Part shown: positions 7,493-16,694 of the stretch, piece by piece
Layout of the letters: every line of letters starts with the position of its first letter
How positions within the stretch are numbered: position 1 is the stretch's first letter
Source: Aneurinibacillus tyrosinisolvens
GTDB taxonomy: Bacteria; Bacillota; Bacilli; Aneurinibacillales; Aneurinibacillaceae
Direction: 5' to 3'
DNA length: 64,000 bases
Assembly (NCBI RefSeq): GCF_001015055.1
Contig: NZ_BBWZ01000012.1
Location: 54,047-118,046 of the forward strand
Program-made: the position numbers and the translations under genes
Notes under the pieces: model-generated
Told to the model about the DNA's origin: nothing
Database searches by the model: none
What the model saw: only the letters and a program-made list of their open reading frames with translations

Positions 7493-9153
7493 CTTTATAT
7501 CCCACCACGTTCAAATAAAACTTTGTAACTCCGATTCGATATGTTTCATCCATTTATCTCTTTATATCCCACTACGTTCAAATAAAACAAAAGAATCCGT
7601 CCAAGCAGAAGAACTAACCCCTACTTTATATCCCACTACGTTCAAATAAAACGATGGATTCTGCGGCCGGCTGCTGTCTTTCAATACGCCTTTATATCCC
7701 ACTACGTTCAAATAAAACTGAACCAATTATTTTGACGGAATCCCTTATTACTAACTTTATATCCCACTACGTTCAAATAAAACGCTTCACAAAGATGTGC
7801 TGCGTCCGGATCATATCCCCTTTATATCCCACTACGTTCAAATAAAACAACGCTAGAATACACCAACTAGATCGGATTTTCATACTTTATATCCCACTAC
7901 GTTCAAATAAAACTATTTGTAGTATTGCCTTTATTGAATATATTTATACCTTTATATCCCACTACGTTCAAATAAAACTGGCAGTTAAATCAGCACAAAT
8001 GCTAGTTATCACTTCTTTATATCCCACTACGTTCAAATAAAACGATAAGTACCACGATTTAGAGCACCGTTATGCTTTACCTTTATATCCCACTACGTTC
8101 AAATAAAACGCACTCACCGGAAAAAGAAAAACCAAAAGCAAAGGTCTTTATATCCCACTACGTTCAAATAAAACATCCACGATTTTTCTTACTTTACGGT
8201 CCAGCCATTTTCTTTATATCCCACTACGTTCAAATAAAACGACGTCGGACCAGCACAAGAAACGCTTTTTATTGCACCTTTATATCCCACTACGTTCAAA
8301 TAAAACGTTGTACTTTCTTAAACGTACCATCCCCTGACATACTTTATATCCCACTACGTTCAAATAAAACCTGTTCCATTCCCAACGCTTACCGGCATTG
8401 TCCCATCTTTATATCCCACTACGTTCAAATAAAACTGTAATCCATAGCGAAGGCGTAGAAACTTATAAAACACTTTATATCCCACTACGTTCAAATAAAA
8501 CAGTACGGTTGCGAATATGTTAGAGGCTTCAAAATCGGCTTTATATCCCACTACGTTCAAATAAAACGTTGAATAAACATTTACCTTCAATTGATGATAA
8601 TACACTTTATATCCCACTACGTTCAAATAAAACATGTCACGCTCCTTGTTTCACCTGCATACGTACCGTCCTTTATATCCCACTACGTTCAAATAAAACT
8701 GAAAATGGAACCTACGTAGAAAAAGAAATGACCGCTTTATATCCCACTACGTTCAAATAAAACTGATTTGGAGACGGGTGAAATCAGCGGAATCATCGAC
8801 TTTATATCCCACTACGTTCAAATAAAACCTTTAAATAGCTTTAAGTCAATTCCGTGATCTCCCCTTTATATCCCACTACGTTCAAATAAAACTCAACTAC
8901 TCTTCGTCTTTATGTGGGTACTAATTCCTTTATATCCCACTACGTTCAAATAAAACATATTTAATAACCAATGATTGCCTAGCTGTATTCCCTTTATATC
9001 CCACTACGTTCAAATAAAACGGATAATCTCAACGTTTACCGTCTGTGCGGTCCCGCCTTTATATCCCACTACGTTCAAATAAAACTTTCCGGCTGCGGTT
9101 GTAGGCTGTTAGCGTTTCTTTAATCTTTATATCCCACTACGTTCAAATAAAAC
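7493..9153 (-). CRISPR. Main type I-B CRISPR array, 26 repeats
   Basis: Twenty-six 29-bp repeats and 25 spacers of 35-38 bp. On the plus strand the repeat begins CTTTATATCCC and ends TTCAAATAAAAC; on the transcribed minus strand it therefore begins GTTTTATTTGAACG and ends GGGATATAAAG, leaving a type I-B-like 8-base 5' handle ATATAAAG after Cas6 cleavage. Only the leader-distal repeat (7493) differs, with CACCACG for CACTACG. The leader is to the right (9154-9344), directly after cas2, so the newest spacers are near 9125. All spacers differ by eye. Repeats are nearly perfect, indicating recent activity. Confidence 0.98.
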
Positions 9154-9344
9154 CCCTAAATTTTTGCGCATTCAACCCTTGATATACCTGCATTTAGTGT
9201 ATCATTGATCACCTTTGATTGCAGTACATCAGACATTCATTTTCACTTTTTCTTTCAAAAATAGGACTCAAGCCAATAACATCAAGGATTTCGCCCATTA
9301 TTCCACACTGTCCGATGCACTGCAAAATCAATCAGCCAGTTGAT
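9154..9344 (-). promoter_or_regulatory. CRISPR leader of the main array
   Basis: This AT-rich stretch lies between cas2 and the first repeat. It is conserved with the region beside the second array (22317-22500): blocks such as AACCCTTGATATACCTG, TTTAGT.TATCATTGAT and GATGCACTGCAAAATCAA recur at matching distances from the repeat. Conservation of about 185 bp between otherwise unrelated flanks marks the extent of the leader, which should contain the pre-crRNA promoter and the integration anchoring site for Cas1-Cas2. Confidence 0.85.
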
Positions 9345-9608
9345 TTATAAAAAGAAGTCTTCGTAGTTTTTCTCAACACCCACAACCTTCTTTATTATAT
9401 TTTTGGGATTTTGCACCTCATATACATAAATGGAGTCTTCCCTATCGTTCATGATTAACTCTAATTCGTGAAGGCACTTTGTTAGTTTCCCTTTCGTAAT
9501 CTCACCCTCAAACACTGAGTTTTGTGTCCATACCAAATATTGTTTTAGTTTTTTACATACCTTTCCTACCCTTTTCTCACCAACATCATATGTAATCATA
9601 ACAAACAT
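9345..9608 (-). CDS. cas2: CRISPR adaptation protein Cas2
   Basis: An 87-residue protein starting MFVMITYDVGEKR, the typical Cas2 first strand with the conserved aspartate after Y. ATG 9608 is preferred over GTG 9620 because it gives the standard N-terminus and lies just after the cas1 stop. The ferredoxin-like fold ends with YEVQNPKNI, and the C-terminus ends in an aromatic tail. Cas2 bridges two Cas1 dimers in the spacer-integration complex. It is the last gene of the operon, and the leader begins right behind its stop. Confidence 0.96.
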   Translation of the reverse strand: MFVMITYDVGEKRVGKVCKKLKQYLVWTQNSVFEGEITKGKLTKCLHELELIMNDREDSIYVYEVQNPKNIIKKVVGVEKNYEDFFL

Positions 9609-9610
9609 GC

Positions 9611-10594
9611 TTACCACCACGCTTTCAATGGCTTATATGGTGTATCACCGACAAAATGTTTAATCAATTTGTAGCACTCAAGTCGTATAAAATAGCGATA
9701 GGATACATTTCGTGCTAACTTGCGATGTTTAACTGTAGTGGCTAATTTTTTATCCCATTCCTGCACAAACTTTTTTCTCCCCTGTTCATTTAACACTACC
9801 ATATTCTCTAAATAATCAAAATCACGCTTATTAATCACTTTCTTGTTTAATACCGTAAAAATGACCGTATCGACCAGTAGCGGTTTAAATATTTCCGCTA
9901 AGTCTAAACTTAGAGAGAAACGTTTTGAAGAAGGTTCATGCAGGAAACTTATAGTTGGATCCAAGTGTGTTTTATAAATTTCAGATAAAACAGCAGTATA
10001 ACAAAGACTATTTCCAAACGAAATAAGTGCATTCAATGGATCATTTGGCGGTCTTTTTGAGCGTTTATCAAATGCAAATTCTTCCGGTAAAAATTGATTC
10101 AAAGATTCGTAGTATGTCTGTCTTATCATACCCTCGACACCCATGAGTTCTTGAACTTTCACTGTTTTGTCAATAAGTTTTGTATAAGTAAGGATAGAGT
10201 CAATATGTTCCTGAACCTTTTCTTTATAATGCCTTAAATTACGCAGCATATGAAAACTAGCTGACTGGACAAATGATTTAGCGATAAACAGCCTTTTATC
10301 TAGGTCTAAATAGTGGGCACTTTGTTGTACAACTGTAAAGCCGGAAATTTTTTTCGAGCGAGGATAGAAAGTTCCTGAATAAAAACCATAATAATTGAAG
10401 AAATGAACCCGCACGTCGTGTTGATTCATTAAATTTAAAAAAGAGCTGTTCAAGTCTACTTCGCCAAACACATAAATATTATCAATTCGTTCAACAGGAA
10501 GTGATTTCTTTTTTTCTTCATGGTCAACAAAGAAAAAGGTGTTATCTTTTCGCTTCATGCGGCCATTTGAAAAAATATAATAGTCTTTTAGCAT
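9611..10594 (-). CDS. cas1: CRISPR integrase Cas1
   Basis: A 327-residue protein from ATG 10594, preceded by GGAGGAGG. It carries the family's metal-binding set: Glu in LMGVEGMIRQTYY, His in ISFLHEPSSKR and Asp in SLDLAEIFKP, with the N-terminal beta domain and the arginine/lysine-rich helical C-terminal domain. The length suits type I-B Cas1. It inserts new spacers at the leader end together with Cas2 and, here, Cas4. The start overlaps the cas4 stop by seven bases, implying translational coupling. Confidence 0.97.
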   Translation of the reverse strand: MLKDYYIFSNGRMKRKDNTFFFVDHEEKKKSLPVERIDNIYVFGEVDLNSSFLNLMNQHDVRVHFFNYYGFYSGTFYPRSKKISGFTVVQQSAHYLDLDKRLFIAKSFVQSASFHMLRNLRHYKEKVQEHIDSILTYTKLIDKTVKVQELMGVEGMIRQTYYESLNQFLPEEFAFDKRSKRPPNDPLNALISFGNSLCYTAVLSEIYKTHLDPTISFLHEPSSKRFSLSLDLAEIFKPLLVDTVIFTVLNKKVINKRDFDYLENMVVLNEQGRKKFVQEWDKKLATTVKHRKLARNVSYRYFIRLECYKLIKHFVGDTPYKPLKAWW

Positions 10595-11094
10595 GATATA
10601 TCCTCCTCCACATCCGAGAAACAAAAATCAAAATACGCGCATTTGGAACAATAAGGAAGTTTTTTTAGCGTTGGTGGGTAGTCCTGGTTACGTATTATCT
10701 GTATTTCTTTTATCATGTTTTCCAGCTTATGTTCTTTTTCAATATCTAAGATGACTTCTTCCGTTTTTTTCTCTTTTGTATAACTGATTAATCCTTTCTT
10801 GTTTACTCCGCGCAGTTTCAGTTCGTATAAATAAAAGAGAAGCTGCCATTTGTCTGCTTCAGCCATTTTGCTTGAAATCTTGACTTCACGGATATACTCT
10901 CCATCCACCGCATCAATTTTAAACTGATTATCAATCAGCATCTCACGCTGTTCCAGACGTTGATAGGAACGCTCATGCAATATTTTTCCTTCCATCACTC
11001 GGTCATTTTCGACTTCCATTGTGATTTGCTTTGAATATAGCCACAATTTCCGTTTACATACATTAAAATATTGTATCTCAATACCATTGACCAT
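10588..11094 (-). CDS. cas4: CRISPR-associated exonuclease Cas4
   Basis: A 168-residue RecB-type nuclease. Visible motifs are GKILHE (the histidine of motif I), the EVKISSK lysine region, QLLFYLYEL (QxxxY) and four cysteines for an iron-sulfur cluster: C13 in FNVCKRK, and the C-terminal group YCSKCAYFDFC. Cas4 trims prespacers and helps choose the PAM and orientation during adaptation. It sits between cas3 and cas1, as usual for type I-B. Confidence 0.95.
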   Translation of the reverse strand: MVNGIEIQYFNVCKRKLWLYSKQITMEVENDRVMEGKILHERSYQRLEQREMLIDNQFKIDAVDGEYIREVKISSKMAEADKWQLLFYLYELKLRGVNKKGLISYTKEKKTEEVILDIEKEHKLENMIKEIQIIRNQDYPPTLKKLPYCSKCAYFDFCFSDVEEDISC

Positions 11095-11112
11095 TTACTC
11101 TTCTCCTTCACT

Positions 11113-13353
11113 CTAAATTAAAGAAGCTGTGGCTGGCTGGATAGAAAGACCTTTTCCCGTATTACATTTCTTATCAAAGTCATAGTCTAAATCAATAATT
11201 GAAATATAGGGCAGCAGTGAATATCTGGTTCCATCTTTTCGTTTTCCGTTACATTGCACCGGACTTATAAGACCTGCCGTTAACGATTTGCGAACAGAAA
11301 GTGTATACGTTTCAATGATTCTTCTAATTTTAGCTCGTTCTTCTGGATTTGTTTCTTCCTCTAATTGTTCAAACAATTCGATATGTTCATCATATAATAC
11401 TCTTGGAATAACAAGTTCTGCTTGAATGTTTCTCAGTAGCTTTTGAGCCTCTTTGTCTGTCAATGTTGAATCCCGAATAGCATCAATTTCCCGTAATGCT
11501 TGTTCAAACTCAGTTAAGAATTTTGTTTCTTTTAAATTCTCTCGTTTATATAGCTCTTTTACTAATTCTACTTTTTCCTTTTCATTTAAAATTTCACCCT
11601 GATAGTTTAATAATATGTCTACCGTTCGATTCACAATCTCTTCATCATAAATTGAGCCTTTTCCAGAAGGAGATTCAGTATAAATAAAAACATTCGGGTT
11701 TTGATGTTCGAGTTCTCTTCTTCGGTAGCAGCGGCCGAAGCGCTGGCATAAACTGTCCAGGGTCGCAGCCTCAGTATAAAGCTCATCGAAATCAATATCG
11801 ATGGATGCTTCCACAAGTTGTGTTGTCACCCAGATTCCTGTACCTTCCGTGTTTAGATCAAAGTCTAAGAGTTCTTCTTCTAAGGATGCACGGTGCTTTT
11901 GAACAAACATTGAATGAAGCAACCGAACTTTTTTCGTTTTTTCCGCTAATTGTTCGTACACCTGTACCGCTTTTTTTACGGTGTTCACGATTACAAGTAC
12001 TTTCTTTATTTCAGCAGACGCATAGATACGTTCCAAATCATCTTCTATTTTTTCGTTTACTACTTGAATCCGATGGCGTTTTGATTCATTAACAAATTGT
12101 TTTTGTATAAAATCGGATGAGGTTAGGATTTCACGTGCTTCTAATGTCTCTAAATAAAGCTGTGGCAGCGTGGCGGTCATGACGAGGAAACTTCCGCCGA
12201 TTTCATGAATCATCTCCAGTGCTTTAATAAGAACCGCTGCAATTTTTGGTTCATACGCCTGGATTTCGTCAATGACAACCGCAGAATATGCCATTGTTGC
12301 ATAGTGTTTTTCGTATCCTTTGTATTTAAAAGGGAACTTTAAAATTTGATCAATCGTCGTGAATAACAATTTAGAAGATAAATGTTTAGATTGGTCCCGG
12401 ATAATTTCCCAGTTTTCTATCCCCTGTTCATCTAAGTAATTTGCACTGGAAGAATGAAGCAGACCCGCTCCAAAGAATCTCATTTTCTTCTGAACACGTG
12501 AAAACAAAGCATTGATACTGACACGAAGAGGTAGCGTGAAAAAGGTTTTCTTTTTTTCTGCCCACAGCAAGGCCGCTTCGGTTTTTCCCATACCTGTTTG
12601 AGCAACCAGAATTAAATTCATATTGTGATGTTCTTTCGCAAATTGCTGTAAGGGCCGTAAGATAGACGTACTGTTTGTTTTATCAACAGCAAGCTGTCCA
12701 AGATAGGCTTCCGCATAGCCTGCTAAATTTGCTTTCGTATCGCACTCAATTTCCACATGAGCTGAAGCCGCATGGTCCAGCCGATGTAGCAGTCCTTTCA
12801 CGAGAACATATTGGTTATATAGCGCTTTCTCTTCTAACGAATCAATCCGCTGGCTCATATACCGAAAGAGTCGGTTTATAGAGGGCAATTCCCTATTGAA
12901 AGGAATGTTTAAATGAGACGCACCATCGTCTATATAATGAAGTAAATCCTGCTGGAATGCCTGGACTAACTCCTCTTTATTTAATGCATGATCACGTTCG
13001 TGGTGGTATGTAATTGCTTGAATCAAAACTTTACGTTCTTCTTTTGTTAAGGATAGTTCATCGAGCGGTACTAAAAGCGGTGATAAATAGTTATGGGGAA
13101 TAGGAGGAAGCATGCTCGAAGGACCGGGTATCCCTATTGCCTTTTTGATATCGGATTGAAACCTTCCGTAAATTTTCCCTGCATCGTGGTAATCGACTGC
13201 CAGCTTCAGCAAATCCCACATACGTTCGTTCGAGAGTCGATTCCGATAATGCTCTTCTAGCACCTCATACCGGTTACGTAATTCGTCTGTATGCTGGCGA
13301 ATTGTTTCTACTGGTTTGGATTTTGCAATAAATTCCGTTTTTATAAGCTCCAT
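11113..13353 (-). CDS. cas3: CRISPR nuclease-helicase Cas3
   Basis: A 746-residue protein with an N-terminal HD nuclease (residues 1-220: QHTDEL, VDYHDAGK, PHNYLSP and YHHERDH) followed by an SF2 helicase. Helicase motifs are AQTGMGKTEAAL (Walker A), VIDEIQAYEP (motif II, DEIQ), MTATLP (motif III), VTTQLVEASIDID (V) and QRFGRCYRR (VI). All catalytic residues look intact. Cas3 is recruited to the Cascade R-loop and degrades target DNA. A stem-loop in the 65-bp gap after cas5 separates it from the Cascade genes. Confidence 0.97.
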   Translation of the reverse strand: MELIKTEFIAKSKPVETIRQHTDELRNRYEVLEEHYRNRLSNERMWDLLKLAVDYHDAGKIYGRFQSDIKKAIGIPGPSSMLPPIPHNYLSPLLVPLDELSLTKEERKVLIQAITYHHERDHALNKEELVQAFQQDLLHYIDDGASHLNIPFNRELPSINRLFRYMSQRIDSLEEKALYNQYVLVKGLLHRLDHAASAHVEIECDTKANLAGYAEAYLGQLAVDKTNSTSILRPLQQFAKEHHNMNLILVAQTGMGKTEAALLWAEKKKTFFTLPLRVSINALFSRVQKKMRFFGAGLLHSSSANYLDEQGIENWEIIRDQSKHLSSKLLFTTIDQILKFPFKYKGYEKHYATMAYSAVVIDEIQAYEPKIAAVLIKALEMIHEIGGSFLVMTATLPQLYLETLEAREILTSSDFIQKQFVNESKRHRIQVVNEKIEDDLERIYASAEIKKVLVIVNTVKKAVQVYEQLAEKTKKVRLLHSMFVQKHRASLEEELLDFDLNTEGTGIWVTTQLVEASIDIDFDELYTEAATLDSLCQRFGRCYRRRELEHQNPNVFIYTESPSGKGSIYDEEIVNRTVDILLNYQGEILNEKEKVELVKELYKRENLKETKFLTEFEQALREIDAIRDSTLTDKEAQKLLRNIQAELVIPRVLYDEHIELFEQLEEETNPEERAKIRRIIETYTLSVRKSLTAGLISPVQCNGKRKDGTRYSLLPYISIIDLDYDFDKKCNTGKGLSIQPATASLI

Positions 13354-13375
13354 ATTGTATCCCCTCCCAATTTAG

Positions 13376-13413
13376 GAAAAGGTCACGCTCCAGACAGAGC
13401 GTAACCTTTTTTA
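13376..13413. terminator. Stem-loop between cas5 and cas3
   Basis: A long imperfect stem (AAAAGGTCACGCTC paired with GAGCGTAACCTTTT) with a short loop. On the plus strand it ends in six T residues, a good terminator against antisense transcription. On the minus (cas) strand the tail is only TTTTCC, so it may act as a partial attenuator or mRNA stabiliser. Confidence 0.6.
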
Positions 13414-13418
13414 TTGAG

Positions 13419-14123
13419 TTATTCATTCCAGAACACAGGATAGTTTCCATCGGTGTATAGAGGCGACGCAAACTGTTCACTATCGAGTCCTGTTTTAGCC
13501 ATAACGTAAAGAACCGGGATCTTCTCCCATTCTCTTATTCCGTTTTTGATGGTGTACGTCCAGTTTAACTGATAGGGTATCCCTGAAACACCCTCGGCAA
13601 TCCATGATTTTGGAATGTAAACGGAGCAAGGCAAGTCCATTTCTTCTTTCGACGTTAACGTAACAAATTCCACGCCGTCGACTCTGACTACATCCTCATG
13701 TCTCCCTAGCGAAAGGCATTGATTGTATGATTGAAAAGAGCGGTAGATACTTTGTAAAATCGGTGCCTCCGCCTTGATATGCACTACAAGTTGAACGTTA
13801 TACAGCATGTGCGTATAAAGCGGCATAGAAGTCATTACCTGGCTGTCGGATGGGACCGCTGCATCCAAGCCATCTAAAATGACAGGCATCGCAAATGCCT
13901 TTTTCTTTACCATATAGGTTTTACGATAGTCAATCATTTTCGATTCATATTTCCCCTGTATGCTAAGAGAAAATGGCACGAGTGTTTTGGCTTGCAGTAC
14001 TTCATGAATCAGTCCTTTCACTGTGGAATACGGCGGAAGCGGATAGGTTTCTGCTACTTTATTGGCAAACGGCTTCGTGTAACACACGGTTTCTTGATAT
14101 AATGTTAAGCGCAATAGGTTCAT
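13419..14123 (-). CDS. cas5: Cascade subunit Cas5 (type I-B, Cas5t-like)
   Basis: A 234-residue RAMP-fold protein starting MNLLRLTLYQETVCYTKPFA, with the glycine-containing ETYPLPPYSTVKGLIHEVL segment near residues 26-45, typical of the Cas5t branch. Cas5 caps the 5' handle of the crRNA in Cascade. Its ATG overlaps the cas7 stop as ATGA. The C-terminal SPLYTDGNYPVFWNE is characteristic of this branch. Identification rests on fold-level motifs and position. Confidence 0.9.
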   Translation of the reverse strand: MNLLRLTLYQETVCYTKPFANKVAETYPLPPYSTVKGLIHEVLQAKTLVPFSLSIQGKYESKMIDYRKTYMVKKKAFAMPVILDGLDAAVPSDSQVMTSMPLYTHMLYNVQLVVHIKAEAPILQSIYRSFQSYNQCLSLGRHEDVVRVDGVEFVTLTSKEEMDLPCSVYIPKSWIAEGVSGIPYQLNWTYTIKNGIREWEKIPVLYVMAKTGLDSEQFASPLYTDGNYPVFWNE

Positions 14124-15016
14124 ATCTCGACTCCGTAGTACCCTTTCACTTGTTCCTGCACGTGCTGATAGAATTGTTCAACAGATCCAGTTGAAGCCAA
14201 ATCCCTAAAGCTTTCTTCGTTCTTAAACATGCCTTTTACATAACCAATAAAGGTTTGTTCGCGAATGGAGTGGCCAAATACCGTTTGCTGGATTGTTTCT
14301 TCTAGTGGTGCTATATTAATCCGGGTATAATTGTTATCCATTAGCTCGACTCTTCCGAGGAAAAATGGATTTGGAATCGGGTACACGCCTCCAATAACAA
14401 ATAGAGGAGCAAGATTTTCCTGCCGGCCACGGATTTCTCGATTTAAAAACTTTGTCACCTCAAGCAGCTGGGTTATCCTCTCTGCTTTTTCCTGAGAAGA
14501 TAATTCAATCTTCCCGTCCAATCCAACCCGGCCCAAGTCAAGTGTAATGGTGTATGTATACAAGCTTGTATGTTGTTCAAGCGTCGCCAGGTTCGGATTA
14601 TCATCGATTCGGGATGCAAGACCCATATTATTTAAAAATTCGAGGTCGCTCTTATATGGCTCAAGAGACACAGCGTGACTCAGGCGACAAACAGCAGAAC
14701 GCTTATCCGCTCCCTCTTTCGCTTTAGTTTTCATATATCCGAATAAATCCATTTCAACGGAATCTCGAATGGTACAATCTTCTTTAAATTGAACAACACC
14801 CTTCGTTTTATCCACTACATTCAAATTCCAATCATAAAATTGATTACCAAGACGCACCATGTCATAACGAATACTTTGACGCGAAGCAAACGAGTGGACG
14901 TCACCATTGCCGCGATGAAATTTCTTTAGCTCTGAAATATTCGCTGTTCCCTCCCCGTAGTTTAGCGAACTGGCACGAAACACAATTGTCATAGTAAGAG
15001 CCTTATTGTTGTTCAT
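14120..15016 (-). CDS. cas7: Cascade backbone Cas7 (Cst2/DevR family)
   Basis: A 298-residue protein. I place the start at ATG 15016, which follows AGGAGG and overlaps the cas8 stop by 14 bases; the upstream frame start at 15067 lacks support. The sequence LNYGEGTANISELKKFHR, the SFASRQSIRYDMVR segment and the VGLDGKI region are typical of the Cas7/Cst2/DevR group of type I-B systems. About six copies would coat the spacer in Cascade. The gene contains, near 14808-14831, a stretch resembling the CRISPR repeat (see findings). Confidence 0.93.
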   Translation of the reverse strand: MNNNKALTMTIVFRASSLNYGEGTANISELKKFHRGNGDVHSFASRQSIRYDMVRLGNQFYDWNLNVVDKTKGVVQFKEDCTIRDSVEMDLFGYMKTKAKEGADKRSAVCRLSHAVSLEPYKSDLEFLNNMGLASRIDDNPNLATLEQHTSLYTYTITLDLGRVGLDGKIELSSQEKAERITQLLEVTKFLNREIRGRQENLAPLFVIGGVYPIPNPFFLGRVELMDNNYTRINIAPLEETIQQTVFGHSIREQTFIGYVKGMFKNEESFRDLASTGSVEQFYQHVQEQVKGYYGVEI

Positions 15017-16694
15017 CGTTCTTTTCCTCCTTTTTCGAAATGAGGCCAGCAATCCAAGCGTTGGCAACAGAAGCGAAATCTAGTTTTTCTTCATGAAGCA
15101 CATTCAATAGAAGGTCCGGCATTTTCTCGTCTACTGAAATATACAAGCGCATCACTGTGTCCATAAAGAGTTGTTTGTCTCCTGCTCTTGATGCATTAAG
15201 CAGGCGGTACGCAACTTGTTTGGCCTTTGTTTCCCCTATCTTCTCTTGAACCGCAAATGCACTTTTGTAAAGGACCCAAACATAAGCACTTTCCTTTTTT
15301 GAATGAACAGCCACACTTTCCCCTCCCTTTTGGTATTTTTGATAGAAGTGTCGAATCAAAACGGCATGTAGAATTTCAGAAGAAATAAATTTGGAATTAA
15401 TATTATTGCGGAAATGTGTAAACAAAAGAGGCTTTGGATCTCGATGTTGAAGGAGTTCATGTACAAGTGCATTACGTAATGTAAAGGATAGTTTTTGAAA
15501 CAATGAGTGGTGCTGCATGAAAAGCTGGCATAGAGCCGGCGTTAGCATTAAGTAGTCCAGGAGTGTTTTCTTAGAGGAGTAGTCCGACTCGTATTCCAGG
15601 AGCAGATAGTGGTTAAGTGTGTCATGTGATTTTTGTTGTGTTTCTCGGATGATATCAAAAATAATTTCATCAAACGCTTTGTTGTTTTCTTTTGCAACGG
15701 CATAGCTTTCGTTCGCATGCAACAACTTATCAAATGAGCCATCTAATTGGACAAATAATGATTTTTTACCCGAGATTGTTGCTCCTGCTGGCGCACAAAA
15801 CAAAATCAACTTGGCCATTGCGCTCATAGGAATCGTTAGGCTTCCTCTACCCTCCCAGGAAAAATTAATTGCTTTTTTTGCACTTAATGCCAGTGGAGAA
15901 AAGTTGCCTTCATTATACTCTTCAAATGCATAAAAACCTTCGAAGAAACTGCAGCGATTTACACGGGTTGTTATATATTCTCTCATTTCATCGATAGTTA
16001 GTTTTTTGAAGGGGCGTTTTAGCTTTGTTAAATGCTCATGTGTGCATCCTTCCAGGCATTCCAGAATTTCCTGTTCTGTTTTGGCTGTGTTTAAAAGTTT
16101 AGTAAACTGATATTCTTCAATGACCGGAACGATGTAATCTTTTCGAAACAGTTCTACCTGTTCTGCAATCGTTAGCTCGTTTTTCACAACATTTAAAAAG
16201 CTAACCTGTCCAAAGTAAGGTCCAAGTATAACCGCTTTAAAATAGTTCAAGGTCAATTTATCGTGAATCTTTTTCGTCCCAACCAATTGGCAATACTGCA
16301 AAGTGTCTTCCTCTAAATCCGCTGTGTATTCTTTGTTCATGCGAATACGGTCACCTAAGGCGAGTATCTGTTTCCCTTCCATTGTTTCAGGAAAATACTT
16401 GCCGACCTTGTCGTTTAATGACTTTACGATATCATCCACGGCTTTCTTTGCTTCCTTTTTTCCTGAACGAAATCGTCCAAGTGCTTGCTGTAAACGATAA
16501 GAATCACGTTTCTGGATACTATACTTATCTAGGAAGAACTGAAAGTAGGATTCTGGAAGTATTTCTAAGTCGGCAATTGAAATCTGTAACCCATCATTCC
16601 GCGCCTCGACTTTTTGATTGGCATGTTTCATAATGCGATAATATCCCACTAAGCCCTGGGATATATGCCATTCTCCCATATGTAACGGAATCAC
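15003..16694 (-). CDS. cas8b: Cascade large subunit Cas8b1/Cst1
   Basis: A 563-residue protein between cas6 and cas7. It starts at GTG 16694, which shares GTGA with the cas6 stop, and a GGAGG lies eight bases upstream. Large subunits diverge strongly; assignment to Cas8b1/Cst1 rests on length, gene order and the Cst2/Cas5t partners, plus the N-terminal YYRIMKHA and the C-terminal helical bundle of the kind that holds the small subunit in I-B. No separate cas11 gene is visible, so an internal translation product is possible, as known in some I-B systems. Its role is PAM recognition and Cas3 recruitment. Confidence 0.88.
   Translation of the reverse strand: MIPLHMGEWHISQGLVGYYRIMKHANQKVEARNDGLQISIADLEILPESYFQFFLDKYSIQKRDSYRLQQALGRFRSGKKEAKKAVDDIVKSLNDKVGKYFPETMEGKQILALGDRIRMNKEYTADLEEDTLQYCQLVGTKKIHDKLTLNYFKAVILGPYFGQVSFLNVVKNELTIAEQVELFRKDYIVPVIEEYQFTKLLNTAKTEQEILECLEGCTHEHLTKLKRPFKKLTIDEMREYITTRVNRCSFFEGFYAFEEYNEGNFSPLALSAKKAINFSWEGRGSLTIPMSAMAKLILFCAPAGATISGKKSLFVQLDGSFDKLLHANESYAVAKENNKAFDEIIFDIIRETQQKSHDTLNHYLLLEYESDYSSKKTLLDYLMLTPALCQLFMQHHSLFQKLSFTLRNALVHELLQHRDPKPLLFTHFRNNINSKFISSEILHAVLIRHFYQKYQKGGESVAVHSKKESAYVWVLYKSAFAVQEKIGETKAKQVAYRLLNASRAGDKQLFMDTVMRLYISVDEKMPDLLLNVLHEEKLDFASVANAWIAGLISKKEEKNDEQQ

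Noticed and set aside
8072..8760. Open frames running through the CRISPR array (repeating YIPLRSNKT and FYLNVVGYK motifs)
   Set aside because: They are translations of the repeats and spacers; the periodic motif is the repeat itself. The same holds for the frames in the second array.
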